DNA of 64,000 nucleotides. Source: CAZFVY01 sp964522665. GTDB lineage: Bacteria > Verrucomicrobiota > Verrucomicrobiia > Limisphaerales > CAZFVY01. The translations under genes were made by a program, and so were the position numbers. The stretch is taken from the NCBI GenBank assembly GCA_964522665.1, contig CAZFVY010000002.1, positions 87,473 to 151,472 on the forward strand, in the 5' to 3' direction. Below the pieces are notes generated by a model that saw only the letters and a list, made by a program, of their open reading frames with translations, was not told the origin of the DNA and searched no databases. Positions 34,059-42,493 of the stretch are shown piece after piece (position 1 is the stretch's first letter; each line of letters opens with the position of its first letter).

Positions 34059-35531
34059 ATGGACGCTGATCAAATACTGAATCTAACGCGCCGCGATTTC
34101 CTGACGACCGCGGCCAGCGGCCTGGGCGGGCTGGCGTTGGCCTCGCTGTTTCAGGCGGACAACCTGCTCGCCGGGGAGCCGGGAGCCGCGCGCCAGCCCC
34201 TGTCGCCGCGGGCGCCACATTTCGCGCCGAAAGCCAAGCAGTGCATATTTCTCTACATGGAGGGCGGCACGAGCCAGATCGACCTGTTCGATCCCAAGCC
34301 GAAGCTCAACGAATTGAACGGCCAGAAATTGCCCGATTCCATGACCGAAAAGGTTCGTTTTGCCTTCATTCAAAAGGACTCGGCCGTTTTACTCGGCAGC
34401 CCGTATAAGTTCCATCGGCGCGGCCAATGCGGCACGGAGATGTCGGAGCTACTCCCCAATATCGGCAGTTGCGCGGACGACATCGCGTTCGTCCGGTCAA
34501 TGCACACCGAGGCTTTCAACCATCATCCCGGTGAACTCTTGATGTACACCGGGGTTCAGACGCTCGGTCGTCCCAGCGTCGGTTCGTGGGTCACGTATGC
34601 TCTTGGCAGTCCGTGCCAGAATCTGCCGGGCTATGTGGTGCTCACGGCTGGACGGGCGCCCAGTGGCGGCAACACGATGTTCTCCAACGGATTTCTGCCT
34701 TCCGCGTACCAGGGCGTCCTGTTCCACAATCACGGTGACCCGGTACAGGACCTCAACAGCCCCCTCAGCACCGAAATGCGTCATTACGGGTTCGACGCGC
34801 TCCGCGATTTGAACCAACTGCGACAGAAAGTGGTGGGCGACCCGGAAATCGCCGGTCGCATCGCCTCGTATGAGATGGCCGCCCGGATGCAGGTTTCCGC
34901 GCCCGAGTTGATGGATTTTTCGGGTGAAAACCCCGCTACGCTCGAGGCCTACGGCGTGGATCGGGACGCGGGTGGACTCAAGACTATTCGGGGCGGCGGT
35001 CCCGACGCCTTCAAAGTCTTCGCCCGCAACTGCCTCCTCGCCCGGCGCATGGTCGAACGAGGCGTACGATTCGTGAGCATTCATCACGCCTCGTGGGACC
35101 ATCACAATGATCTCGATTCGGACCTCAAATTCAATTGCCGCGTCGTGGATCAACCGGTGGCCGCGCTGCTAAAGGACCTCAAACAACGCGGCCTGCTCGA
35201 CTCCACCCTGGTAGTCTGGGGATCCGAGTTCGGCCGCACGCCACTGGGCGAGAATCGCGCCGGGTTTACGAAAGTAACTGGTCGCGATCATCACCCATTT
35301 GCCTTCACGACCTGGATGGCGGGCGGCGGCGTGCAAGGGGGCCAGGTTATTGGCGCCACCGACGAGTTGGGTTGGAACATCGTGAGTGAACCGGTGCATG
35401 TAAATGATTTCCAGGCGACCATGCTCCAGCTCTTCGGTTTGGACCACACCAAGTTGGTCTATCGCTTCCAGGGCCGTGATTTTCGCCTGACGGACGTCAA
35501 AGGCGAAGTCGTGCGCAGGCTGCTGGCCTGA
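34059..35531 (+). CDS. DUF1501 protein with Tat signal
   Basis: 490 residues. The N terminus has a twin-arginine signal (LTRRDFLTTAASGLGGLALASL), so it is exported folded. The DUF1501 domain shows CIFLYMEGGTSQIDLFDPKP, LLPNIGSCADDIAFVRSMHT, HHPGELLMYTG and VVWGSEFGRTPLGENRAG, then GRDHHPFAFTTWMAGGGVQGG. It has sulfatase/alkaline-phosphatase-like features. It pairs with the DUF1549/DUF1553 gene directly upstream and the two very likely work together outside the cytoplasm, perhaps on polysaccharides. That role is inference from genomic habit. Confidence 0.94.
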   Translation: MDADQILNLTRRDFLTTAASGLGGLALASLFQADNLLAGEPGAARQPLSPRAPHFAPKAKQCIFLYMEGGTSQIDLFDPKPKLNELNGQKLPDSMTEKVRFAFIQKDSAVLLGSPYKFHRRGQCGTEMSELLPNIGSCADDIAFVRSMHTEAFNHHPGELLMYTGVQTLGRPSVGSWVTYALGSPCQNLPGYVVLTAGRAPSGGNTMFSNGFLPSAYQGVLFHNHGDPVQDLNSPLSTEMRHYGFDALRDLNQLRQKVVGDPEIAGRIASYEMAARMQVSAPELMDFSGENPATLEAYGVDRDAGGLKTIRGGGPDAFKVFARNCLLARRMVERGVRFVSIHHASWDHHNDLDSDLKFNCRVVDQPVAALLKDLKQRGLLDSTLVVWGSEFGRTPLGENRAGFTKVTGRDHHPFAFTTWMAGGGVQGGQVIGATDELGWNIVSEPVHVNDFQATMLQLFGLDHTKLVYRFQGRDFRLTDVKGEVVRRLLA

Positions 35532-35684
35532 GGCAACCGGGCGGGCGACTTCAATCCGCCGCCAAACGCGCGCCGCGCTACCAGATTCGACGAGGCCACC
35601 CACTAGGCTGCCGAAAGTGGCCGTCACGGCAACCGACTAAACCCCTCGCCAACCCGGAAGTCGTGATGCACCTTGGCGTCGGCT

Positions 35685-36431
35685 ATGGGTAATATTGACG
35701 AATTCTCGTTCACGATCCGCGCGTTCCTGAAGCTCTATCGCTGGCGCCGTATCGATCCGGTCCCGTGGACTCCCTTGCGCAAGCCGCTGGCGCAATCCCG
35801 CCTGATCCTCGCCTCCAGCGCTGGGTTCGTCTTACCGAGCCAGAAGCCGTTCGACCACGAAGTTCGCGGCGGCGACCCAACGTTGCGCGAAATCCCCGGT
35901 GACGCGGACGTCTCCACGCTGATCGACACCCACCGGAGCGAAGCTTACGACCACACCGGCCTGCGTCAGGACCAAAACTTAGGCTTCCCACTTGACCGAC
36001 TGCGCGAGTTGGTAAAATCCGGCCGCATCGGTTCGCTCGCGCCAAGGCATCTTTCCTTCATGGGATCAATCACGGCGCCCGGGCGGTTCGTCCGCGACAC
36101 GGTTCCCGCCGCGGTCCGGGCGGTGGTCACGGATGGCCCCGACGTCGCGCTGGTGATCCCCGTCTGCCCGATGTGCAATCAAGCCGCCTGCCTGGTGGCG
36201 GCCGAGTTCGAACGCCAAGGCGTCAGCGGCGTCGTGCTTCAACTCCTGCGCGAAGTCGCCGAAAAAGTGCATCCCCCGCGAGCGCTGTTTGTGCCCTATC
36301 ACCACGGCTACCCCCTCGGCGAACCCCATAATTCGCAGCTTCAACTGCAGGTCATCGAAGCCGCGCTGCGGCTGTTGGAAGACCCGAGTCTGACGCCCCC
36401 CGCCATTCGCGATTTCCAATTGGCGGCATGA
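35685..36431 (+). CDS. GrdB/PrdB-like reductase family protein with Cys in place of selenocysteine
   Basis: 248 residues similar to the glycine/sarcosine/betaine or proline reductase selenoprotein B family. The N-terminal RPLAQSRLILASSAGFVLPSQ-type block (PLAQSRLILASSAGFVL) and the central active-site-like motif VALVIPVCPMCNQAACLVAAE are seen. True GrdB/PrdB have selenocysteine here, whereas this protein has CPMC. Later VPYHHGYPLGEPHNSQLQ matches the family end. There are no other glycine or proline reductase genes nearby, so it is probably a redox enzyme of another kind. ATG 35685 is preferred over TTG 35673. Confidence 0.75.
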   Translation: MGNIDEFSFTIRAFLKLYRWRRIDPVPWTPLRKPLAQSRLILASSAGFVLPSQKPFDHEVRGGDPTLREIPGDADVSTLIDTHRSEAYDHTGLRQDQNLGFPLDRLRELVKSGRIGSLAPRHLSFMGSITAPGRFVRDTVPAAVRAVVTDGPDVALVIPVCPMCNQAACLVAAEFERQGVSGVVLQLLREVAEKVHPPRALFVPYHHGYPLGEPHNSQLQLQVIEAALRLLEDPSLTPPAIRDFQLAA

Positions 36432-36506
36432 TCTCGAAATGACGCAGCATTGGCAGCGCGATTGCGGCTGGAACTCGAGGCGCTCCCGCGTTTCGAGATT
36501 CGCGAC

Positions 36507-37196
36507 TTATTCGTGGCTCTGGAAAAGCCGCAGCATCTGGTTCCCGCCGCGTTGCAACTCGTACGGCGTCGCAACGATCTCAGATTTCCATCCGGCGGTC
36601 TCCATCGCGGCCCGCAACGGCGCCACGCGCGGTGACAATTCCCGCTGAAGCGTAAGCAGCGGAAAAATCCGCACTTCTTTCGCGACGCGGCACAATTCAA
36701 GCGCCGAACGGACGTGAAACTCTTCGGACAGAAGGTCTGAATACAGGAAGAGAAGATGAGAACAGACCGCGAGCGCGAAAGACGCGGCTCGAAAAGGGAG
36801 AAAAGGCAATTCACCAATCAGATAACGTTGTTCCCGTTTGCCGCGTTCGTAGTCGGCCAGAAACGCGTCAAGCGCGGCGCGCCGATTTGCTCGCAAGTCT
36901 TCGGGATCGCGATGAAACCCCCACGTCCAATCCTCCGGCGTGGCCCTGACCTGGGCCAGCATCGGTTCGACAATCGCCTCGAAACGCGCCTCAATCTCCG
37001 CGGCCGGGACCGCGTAAAGGGGATCGACCGAAACGGCTCGCCCGCCCTTGACCGTCACCTCGGCGTTGAAACTCGCCGGGCCGCCGCCGCAGTCGAGGAT
37101 TCCCCCGGCATAGTGCCTGGCCTCGAGACCGAACATCAGTTCGTACTCGCGCAGGGATCGGCCCCACGGAACGATTTGATTAAACGTAACGGCCAT
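36507..37196 (-). CDS. SAM-dependent methyltransferase-like protein
   Basis: 229 residues. A motif-I-like GGILDCGGGPASFNAEV near residue 30 is followed by an acidic residue after beta-2 (AVSVDPLYA) and a LPFRAASFALAVCSHLLFLYSD motif-IV-like block. A class I methyltransferase fold is therefore likely. The substrate is unknown. The ATG at 37196 begins MAVTFNQIVPWGRSLREYELMFG, a sensible start. It is divergent from another methyltransferase-fold gene, 115 bases away. Confidence 0.8.
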   Translation of the reverse strand: MAVTFNQIVPWGRSLREYELMFGLEARHYAGGILDCGGGPASFNAEVTVKGGRAVSVDPLYAVPAAEIEARFEAIVEPMLAQVRATPEDWTWGFHRDPEDLRANRRAALDAFLADYERGKREQRYLIGELPFLPFRAASFALAVCSHLLFLYSDLLSEEFHVRSALELCRVAKEVRIFPLLTLQRELSPRVAPLRAAMETAGWKSEIVATPYELQRGGNQMLRLFQSHE

Positions 37197-37311
37197 AGCT
37201 CGTGAATGGCGTCATCGATAGCATACCGAACGATGCGCGTCAGCAGGCTTCCTTAGCCGTCCGTAATCCGGCATGGTCTGGACCGGCGCTTTCGGTTAGC
37301 ATGAGCGTGAA

Positions 37312-37941
37312 ATGAAACGCGAGTTGCCTCGGCACGCCGGGAATTTCCTCGCCTCGTACGCCCAGGACGCACGGCGGCGATGGACGCGGGAGGATCGGGC
37401 GGAACAGCAGGCGTTTGTGCATCACCGTCTGTGCGGCCGGCGGTGGGCGGATTGGTCCACCGAGACCGCGGCGTTGGCGCTCCTCCAGCCCGGCTTGGTT
37501 CCCGCGGCGCTCGCGCAGGGACATGAACCGGACGTCGTCCTTTTGGCCGGTCCGCTCGTGGAACTCATTGATCCGCTGGAGCTTTTTCGGGCCGCTGCGG
37601 ATCATCTCGCGCCGGGCGGCGTCCTGGTGGGGATCGTCCCCTGCCTGCGTGACAACTCGCCCGAGAGCGACCTGTTCGCGCGCCTTACGGCGGAGGCCTT
37701 CTGGCCGTACTTCGTGGCCGAGGAGTTGCTTGAACTATTGCGCGAAGCCGGTTTCACGCCGAATCCCGACTGCAAATTCGTCCCAATCCCACAATTCCAA
37801 CACGCGGCGCTGCGACGTGAGCTTGCCTTCCCTGGATTCGGCGAGGTTCTCGGGCGCTTGCAAGCCGAGGGCTATGACGCACACGAGGTTGGCTGGGGCG
37901 AATTGAGGCTAGCCGCCAGTTTGGACCCTAGTGCGGAATGA
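37312..37941 (+). CDS. Hypothetical protein, resembles C-terminal half of a class I methyltransferase
   Basis: 209 residues. The middle part reads like the last strands of a class I methyltransferase: DVVLLAGPLVELIDPLELFRAAADHLAPGGVLVGIVPC (motif IV to VI), then SPESDLFARLTAEAFWPYFVAEELLELLREAGF. The SAM-binding motif I is not visible in the first 70 residues, which are basic and Arg/Trp-rich. It may be a divergent or non-SAM-binding member. I do not recognise a specific family. Confidence 0.7.
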   Translation: MKRELPRHAGNFLASYAQDARRRWTREDRAEQQAFVHHRLCGRRWADWSTETAALALLQPGLVPAALAQGHEPDVVLLAGPLVELIDPLELFRAAADHLAPGGVLVGIVPCLRDNSPESDLFARLTAEAFWPYFVAEELLELLREAGFTPNPDCKFVPIPQFQHAALRRELAFPGFGEVLGRLQAEGYDAHEVGWGELRLAASLDPSAE

Positions 37942-38037
37942 AGCTGCCGACAACAACGCGTCCGTCCCGAAGCCTAATTCCGGGCGCGCGTCGGCCACTC
38001 ACCACGCCATTGGCGCGACCGAGCTAAGGAAATTCGC

Positions 38038-38829
38038 GTGTTCCGTTGGTTTGAGCGCCGACAAGTTTATCACCCAAGCAAAACCTTGGGGCTGAAACCG
38101 GCCGATCTCAACTGGCCGTTTGACGACATTAGTTTTGGAACCGCTGACGGGGTTCGGCTCAACGGCTGGTTCTTTCCCTGCCTCGGCCCTTCTCGTTGGT
38201 CCAACTGGACGGTTCTGATTTGCCACGGCAACGCTGGAAACGTGAGTCATCGCCTGAAGTGGTACTCGATTCTGCTGGATCTCGGCCTCAACGTTTTTGC
38301 TTTCGATTATCGCGGTTACGGGCGAAGCGAAGGAACTCCCAGTGAAGCCGGAACCTACCATGACGCGGACGCCGCGCTGGATTGGTTGCGCCAAAACCGA
38401 CGTCCGCCTCGACAGGTCATCGCATTGGGCGAGTCGTTAGGCGGCGCGATCGCCGCTGAATTGGCGATTCGTGAGCCTTCGCTGGGCGGAATCATCCTTC
38501 AAAGCACGTTCACCAGCGTGGCTGATTTGGGCGTTGAGCTATTCCCGTGGCTCCCGGTTCGCTGGTTGAACACCATCAAATACGATACCGTTGCCAAGTT
38601 ACCCCTGATTCAGCCGCCGATGATGGTGATGCACAGTCGCGGCGATCGCTTGATCCGTTTTCGGCACGCCGAACGGAACTACGCGGCCGCGCGCTCGCCG
38701 AAGTTATTTTGGGAGATTAGCGGCGACCACAACGAGCAACCCGGGTTTGATTCACCGCAGATACGCTGCGGGGTCGAGCAGTTCCTAAGAATGCTCGAGG
38801 CCGAACCGACGCCGACGACGAAGCCATAG
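38038..38829 (+). CDS. Alpha/beta hydrolase, BEM46/serine aminopeptidase-like
   Basis: 263 residues. The oxyanion region VLICHGNAGNVSHRL, nucleophile elbow ALGESLGGAIAAELA (Ser of GESLG), a later HSRGDRLI with the Asp and the terminal His in SGDHNEQ form a complete triad. The N-terminal VYHPSKTLGLKPADL segment is typical of BEM46-like YfhR hydrolases. Start is GTG at 38038. No classical signal peptide is visible. The natural substrate of the family is unclear. Confidence 0.9.
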   Translation: MFRWFERRQVYHPSKTLGLKPADLNWPFDDISFGTADGVRLNGWFFPCLGPSRWSNWTVLICHGNAGNVSHRLKWYSILLDLGLNVFAFDYRGYGRSEGTPSEAGTYHDADAALDWLRQNRRPPRQVIALGESLGGAIAAELAIREPSLGGIILQSTFTSVADLGVELFPWLPVRWLNTIKYDTVAKLPLIQPPMMVMHSRGDRLIRFRHAERNYAAARSPKLFWEISGDHNEQPGFDSPQIRCGVEQFLRMLEAEPTPTTKP

Positions 38830-38907
38830 AGAAAATGCGTGGCATCGGGAAGGCCCGCAATTCAAACTGGCGGCGTTCCCGCCCGTTTGATTACGCTGAG
38901 CCATTGC

Positions 38908-40185
38908 ATGACACGTTCCGCCTTATCCCAACTTGGTCAACGCACCGCCGATCCGCCGATCTCGTGGTTGATGCATCTGACGCTGGCGCATCCGCATCTG
39001 ATCTCGCTCGCGGCGGGCTTCACGGATAACGAATCGCTGCCGGTGACGGAAACGCGTGCACTCCTCGAACGGGCGTTGGTCGCAGGCCCAATTGGCCAAA
39101 AGGCGCTGCAGTACGGACCGACGTTGGGCGACCTTCGCCTGCGTGAACTGACGGCGGATCGACTCCGGGCGCTCGATGGCGCCCCGATCGCCGCCGACGG
39201 CTATTCCGCGAAACACACGCTGATCTCGAACGGTTCGCAGCAAGCTCTCTACCTATTGACGGAAGCGCTCTGTGATCCCGGTGACATCGTGCTGGTCGAG
39301 GACCCAACCTATTTCGTTTACCTGAGCATCGCGCAAAGCCACGGGCTGCGTTGTCGCGGCATACGCCTTGACCAGGACGGCCTTGATTTGCAGTGTCTGG
39401 AGGAGACCTTGGAGTCCCTGCGGCGCGACGGCGAGCTGCCGCGGGTGAAGATGCTTTATTTGGTGAGCTACTATCAAAATCCCACCGGCGTCACGACGAG
39501 TTTTGCCAAGAAAGCGGGCGCGCTCAAGCTCTTGAAGAAATACGAAAAAGCCGCCGGCCATCCGCTTTACCTGCTGGAAGACGCCGCGTACCGGGAATTG
39601 CGATTTCAAGGACCCGATACCCACTCCGCGCTCGCGGTCAAAGGATTTGCCAACCGCGTTCTCTATACCGGCACGTACAGCAAGCCGTTCGCCACCGGCG
39701 CGCGGGTCGGATTTGCGCTCCTGCCGGAGCCGGTATTTACCGTCGTGGCGCGCCTGAAGGGCAATCACGATTTCGGCACCTCCAACCTCGTCCAGCAATT
39801 GCTTCGACACGCGTTGGAAGCCGGGCGCTACGCCCACCACCTCGAAGCGCTCCAACGGCGGTACCACGAAAAGTCCGCGGTGATGGTCGCTGCCGTCCGG
39901 CGGCATTTCCCGAAATCCGTCGCCTGGCAGGAACCGAACGGAGGTCTGTATGTATGGGCCAAGCTTCCCGGACGCCTGAAATCCGGTCCTAAATCAAAGG
40001 TATTCAAACTCGCCCTGGCGCACGATATTCTCTACGTACCCGGCTGGCTCTGTTACGCCGACGACCCCGCGCGTCCAAAGCCGGACTCGGAATTACGCAT
40101 CAGTTTTGGCGGCGCAACCCTCGATAATATTAAAACCGGAATCGCACGGCTCGGAGAAGTTCTCAACGGATTGATCCGGCCCTGA
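38908..40185 (+). CDS. PLP-dependent aminotransferase, class I/II fold (2-aminoadipate/aromatic type)
   Basis: 425 residues. Family blocks are LISLAAGFTDNESLPV, QYGPTLGDLRLRELTADRL, ISNGSQQALYLLTEALCDPGDIVLVEDPTY, YLVSYYQNPTGV, and the PLP-lysine motif LYTGTYSKPFATGARVGFAL. The layout matches LysN/2-aminoadipate and kynurenine-type aminotransferases related to MocR regulators but without an HTH. ATG 38908 (MTRSALSQLG) is preferred; the frame is open back to 38839. The exact amino donor is unknown. Confidence 0.93.
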   Translation: MTRSALSQLGQRTADPPISWLMHLTLAHPHLISLAAGFTDNESLPVTETRALLERALVAGPIGQKALQYGPTLGDLRLRELTADRLRALDGAPIAADGYSAKHTLISNGSQQALYLLTEALCDPGDIVLVEDPTYFVYLSIAQSHGLRCRGIRLDQDGLDLQCLEETLESLRRDGELPRVKMLYLVSYYQNPTGVTTSFAKKAGALKLLKKYEKAAGHPLYLLEDAAYRELRFQGPDTHSALAVKGFANRVLYTGTYSKPFATGARVGFALLPEPVFTVVARLKGNHDFGTSNLVQQLLRHALEAGRYAHHLEALQRRYHEKSAVMVAAVRRHFPKSVAWQEPNGGLYVWAKLPGRLKSGPKSKVFKLALAHDILYVPGWLCYADDPARPKPDSELRISFGGATLDNIKTGIARLGEVLNGLIRP

Positions 40186-40246
40186 AGAGTGGCGCCGCAC
40201 CTTGAGCATGAGCTCGGGCGACGTTCGCGTTCACGCTCGGTGGGGA

Positions 40247-40603
40247 TCAGCCCGGCGGCCACGTCATTTGACGACCGCCTAGAATGTGACAATGCAGGTG
40301 GGGCACCGTCTCACCGCCATTCGGGCCGCTATTGATAACGAGGCGATAGCCACCTTCGGCCAAACCGACCTTCGCGGCTACTTCGGCCGCCTTGAGCACG
40401 AGATGTCCGATTAACTGCTGGTCCCCGCTCGACGCTTCCGAAACGCGAGGAATCGGCTTCTTCGGGACGATCAAGATGTGCGTCGGCGCCTGGGGATTGA
40501 TGTCGTGGAACGCTAAGACGAGTTCATCCTCGTAGGCGATTTTCGCGGGAATCTGGCGCGCGATGATCTTCTCAAAAAGGGTCGGTCCCATAGGCTCTGG
40601 CAT
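40247..40603 (-). CDS. HIT-family protein (histidine triad, HinT-like)
   Basis: 118 residues from the ATG at 40603. It begins TLFEKIIARQIPAKIAYEDELVLAFHDINPQAPTH and ends with the triad HLHCHILGGRQMTWPPG, the normal HinT arrangement with catalytic His residues. These enzymes hydrolyse purine nucleoside phosphoramidates. A second in-frame ATG at 40591 would give a start four residues later. It follows the unknown gene upstream by eight bases, in one operon with nrdR. Confidence 0.94.
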   Translation of the reverse strand: MPEPMGPTLFEKIIARQIPAKIAYEDELVLAFHDINPQAPTHILIVPKKPIPRVSEASSGDQQLIGHLVLKAAEVAAKVGLAEGGYRLVINSGPNGGETVPHLHCHILGGRQMTWPPG

Positions 40604-40611
40604 GAAACCGC

Positions 40612-41166
40612 TCAAGTCACGACGAGGGAACTGGGCGGGGCGGCCGAGCGCTCGCTCCAGTAATGCCGCAAGTATTCCACAATCTGGTCGCTTAACTGCT
40701 GGCAACGGTCACTCCACCGCCGCGCGCCAACCAGTTGCTTGACGCAACCGCGCAACCCTTTGAAGCGAACGACATGGGGATCATCCTCCAGTTTCCGGAC
40801 AAGTTCCTCGCGGAGTCGCTGGAAGAAAGCCAACTCGAACCCCTTCCCCGACTCGCAGGCCAACAGACGCAAGTCGGCCTCGGCCACGCGGACAGGAGAC
40901 GGCGGTCCGATGACCTTCGCTTTGACGCCCAGGCAGCGCAACACTTTGACCAGGGCCTGCGAGAATTCAACCACCGAAACGGACTGTCGATTCAGGTCGA
41001 ATTTGAAATAGTGGAAAACCGCCGCCGTGGCGTGATCGATCAAGTCCGGGTCAAGCAACGCGAGGGATTCACCCATCAATTCGTACGCGATCTGTTCCGC
41101 GGAGCAAAGGATGGCCCCGCCGGCGGGCGTCTCAAATACCAGGCAATCGGATCGTAGCTGTATCAT
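40612..41166 (-). CDS. Hypothetical protein in nrdR operon
   Basis: 184 residues, no recognised family. The first ~80 residues are mixed alpha/beta (CLVFETPAGGAILCSAEQIAYELMG; VVEFSQALVKVLRCLGVKAKV) and the rest is charged and helical (FELAFFQRLREELVRKLEDD). No signal peptide or membrane helix is visible. It overlaps the 3' end of nrdR by 35 bases and is followed by the HIT gene. Position suggests expression with nrdR, but no function can be inferred from the sequence itself. Confidence 0.75.
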   Translation of the reverse strand: MIQLRSDCLVFETPAGGAILCSAEQIAYELMGESLALLDPDLIDHATAAVFHYFKFDLNRQSVSVVEFSQALVKVLRCLGVKAKVIGPPSPVRVAEADLRLLACESGKGFELAFFQRLREELVRKLEDDPHVVRFKGLRGCVKQLVGARRWSDRCQQLSDQIVEYLRHYWSERSAAPPSSLVVT

Positions 41167-41617
41167 TTTTGACCTCCAGTTTTTTCACCGCCTGCACAAA
41201 ATCGGTCGCTTCCTGGAACCGCCGATAAACGCTGGCAAAGCGGACGTAAGCGACCTCGTCCAACTCGCGCAACCCATCCATCACCCGTTCGCCAATCGCC
41301 ATGCACGGAACCTCGCGATCATATTGACCGGCGATTTCGTCCGTGATTTTTTCCACCAATTCTTCGACCGCTTTGGGACTGATGGGGCGTTTCTGGCACG
41401 CCTTGCTGATCCCCGAAAGGAGTTTTTCCCGCGAAAATGGCTCCCGCCGGCCATCGCGCTTAATGACCATGATTTCCTCCTGCTCGATCACCTCGTAAGT
41501 GGTGTAGCGATGGCCACACCCCAAACAGGCGCGCCGACGCCGGATCGTCGATCCCTCTCGGGACGACCGGGAATCAATCACACGATCATCTTGCCGACCG
41601 CACTTCGGACAACGCAT
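41132..41617 (-). CDS. nrdR: Transcriptional repressor NrdR
   Basis: 161 residues. A zinc ribbon MRCPKCGRQDDRVIDSRSSREG with RRRRACLGCGHRYTTYE is followed by an ATP-cone (MVIKRDGRREPFSREKLLSGI to RFASVYRRFQEATDF). NrdR senses ATP/dATP and represses ribonucleotide reductase genes. The ATG at 41617 gives the exact family N terminus. No ribonucleotide reductase gene is in the window. A possible NrdR box lies 44 bases upstream, so autoregulation is plausible. Confidence 0.97.
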   Translation of the reverse strand: MRCPKCGRQDDRVIDSRSSREGSTIRRRRACLGCGHRYTTYEVIEQEEIMVIKRDGRREPFSREKLLSGISKACQKRPISPKAVEELVEKITDEIAGQYDREVPCMAIGERVMDGLRELDEVAYVRFASVYRRFQEATDFVQAVKKLEVKNDTATIRLPGI

Positions 41618-41660
41618 AAGCAACCATTCTACCCTAGGATGTGGTTTAAACTTAGCTACC

Positions 41661-41676
41661 ACACAAGCAGTTGTAG
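41661..41676 (-). promoter_or_regulatory. Candidate NrdR box upstream of nrdR
   Basis: ACACAAGCAGTTGTAG has half sites ACACAA and TTGT-- spaced as in the NrdR consensus acaCwAtATaTwGtgt. The outer half-site positions mostly agree, while the centre (GCAG) does not. It is embedded in a larger dyad, GCTAC at 41655-41659 and GTAGC at 41673-41677. Only one site is seen, whereas NrdR boxes usually come in pairs, so support is modest. Confidence 0.35.
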
Positions 41677-41852
41677 CGTCAAGCGATTTACCCGGCCTTT
41701 TCTCGAAATGTGAGTGAATTTTGGGCGCCGGGTGAGAAGACTTTAGAAACTCGCCGTTGGTTTCCACCCGTCCGCGCGCCGACAGGTCGAATTCGAATCG
41801 GACGGCAACCGCTGAAGCGATCAGCTACGCCGACGTCCCGACAATCGCCCGG

Positions 41853-42493
41853 TTATCGCCCGATCGAGAAGATTGAGAATCCCCGCGCCTGATGAGGCTC
41901 GGAGAGGCTGCGCGGCCGTTCCTGGGCGTCCAATGGGAGAGATGACGGCGCCGGCCCCGCTCCCGGAACATTACTCGGCAGCGCGCCGAGGAAATTGAAT
42001 TTATCGAGCAGATCGTCCGGGACGCGGTGAAGCGACTCCGACATCAGGCGGGGATAGCTCAGCGTACGCAGGGCCAGCGAGTCCGCCAAACGCCGAGCCT
42101 GCCGGTCCATGGCGGGCGAAAGCGAAATCCCCGGCACATCACCAAGAGAACCGTGGGAAAACCGAGGCCGACCCCGTCCGTGTCGGTCGCCACGGCGTTG
42201 GTCGCCGGCGCGACCACGACCGTCGGGGGCACAACATTGAGGGTCAATTTGGGCGCTACGGGCGCTACGGTGTGGACGGCAGGCGACCGCGGCGACAGCA
42301 ACAGCGCATGAACATCAAAGAGCGCCGGAGCCGCATTGGTCTGCGCGTAGGCGGATGCAAAGTTGAAGCCGACGACGAGACTCAACGCCAGCGCTTGACC
42401 CGCCACCGTTCGTGTCGAGGAACCAAGCGCGAGGACGCGGATCAAGTTCCGCCGGAGTCCGTTCAGACGAGCGCGCTCACTGTCCGAAGGCAT
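41853..42493 (-). pseudogene. Probable frameshifted gene for a small secreted protein
   Basis: Two overlapping minus-strand frames appear to be one gene. The upstream frame starts at ATG 42493 (MPSDSERARLNG), has a signal-peptide-like stretch (GQALALSLVVGFNFASAYA) and reads to GVGLGFPTVLL. The downstream frame, reading GDVPGISLSPAMDRQARRLADSL and on to DDLLDKFNFLGALP, takes over near 42140-42170, where a -1/+2 shift would join them. A run of TTTTCCC near there is a likely slip site. The joined product would be about 210 residues, unknown family. It starts inside the end of the PQQ-propeller gene, so it was probably co-transcribed. It could be a sequencing error instead of a real mutation. Confidence 0.55.

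Noticed and set aside
36439..36648. Short plus-strand frame following the GrdB-like gene
   Set aside because: It lies opposite the methyltransferase gene and shows no domain or ribosome binding site.
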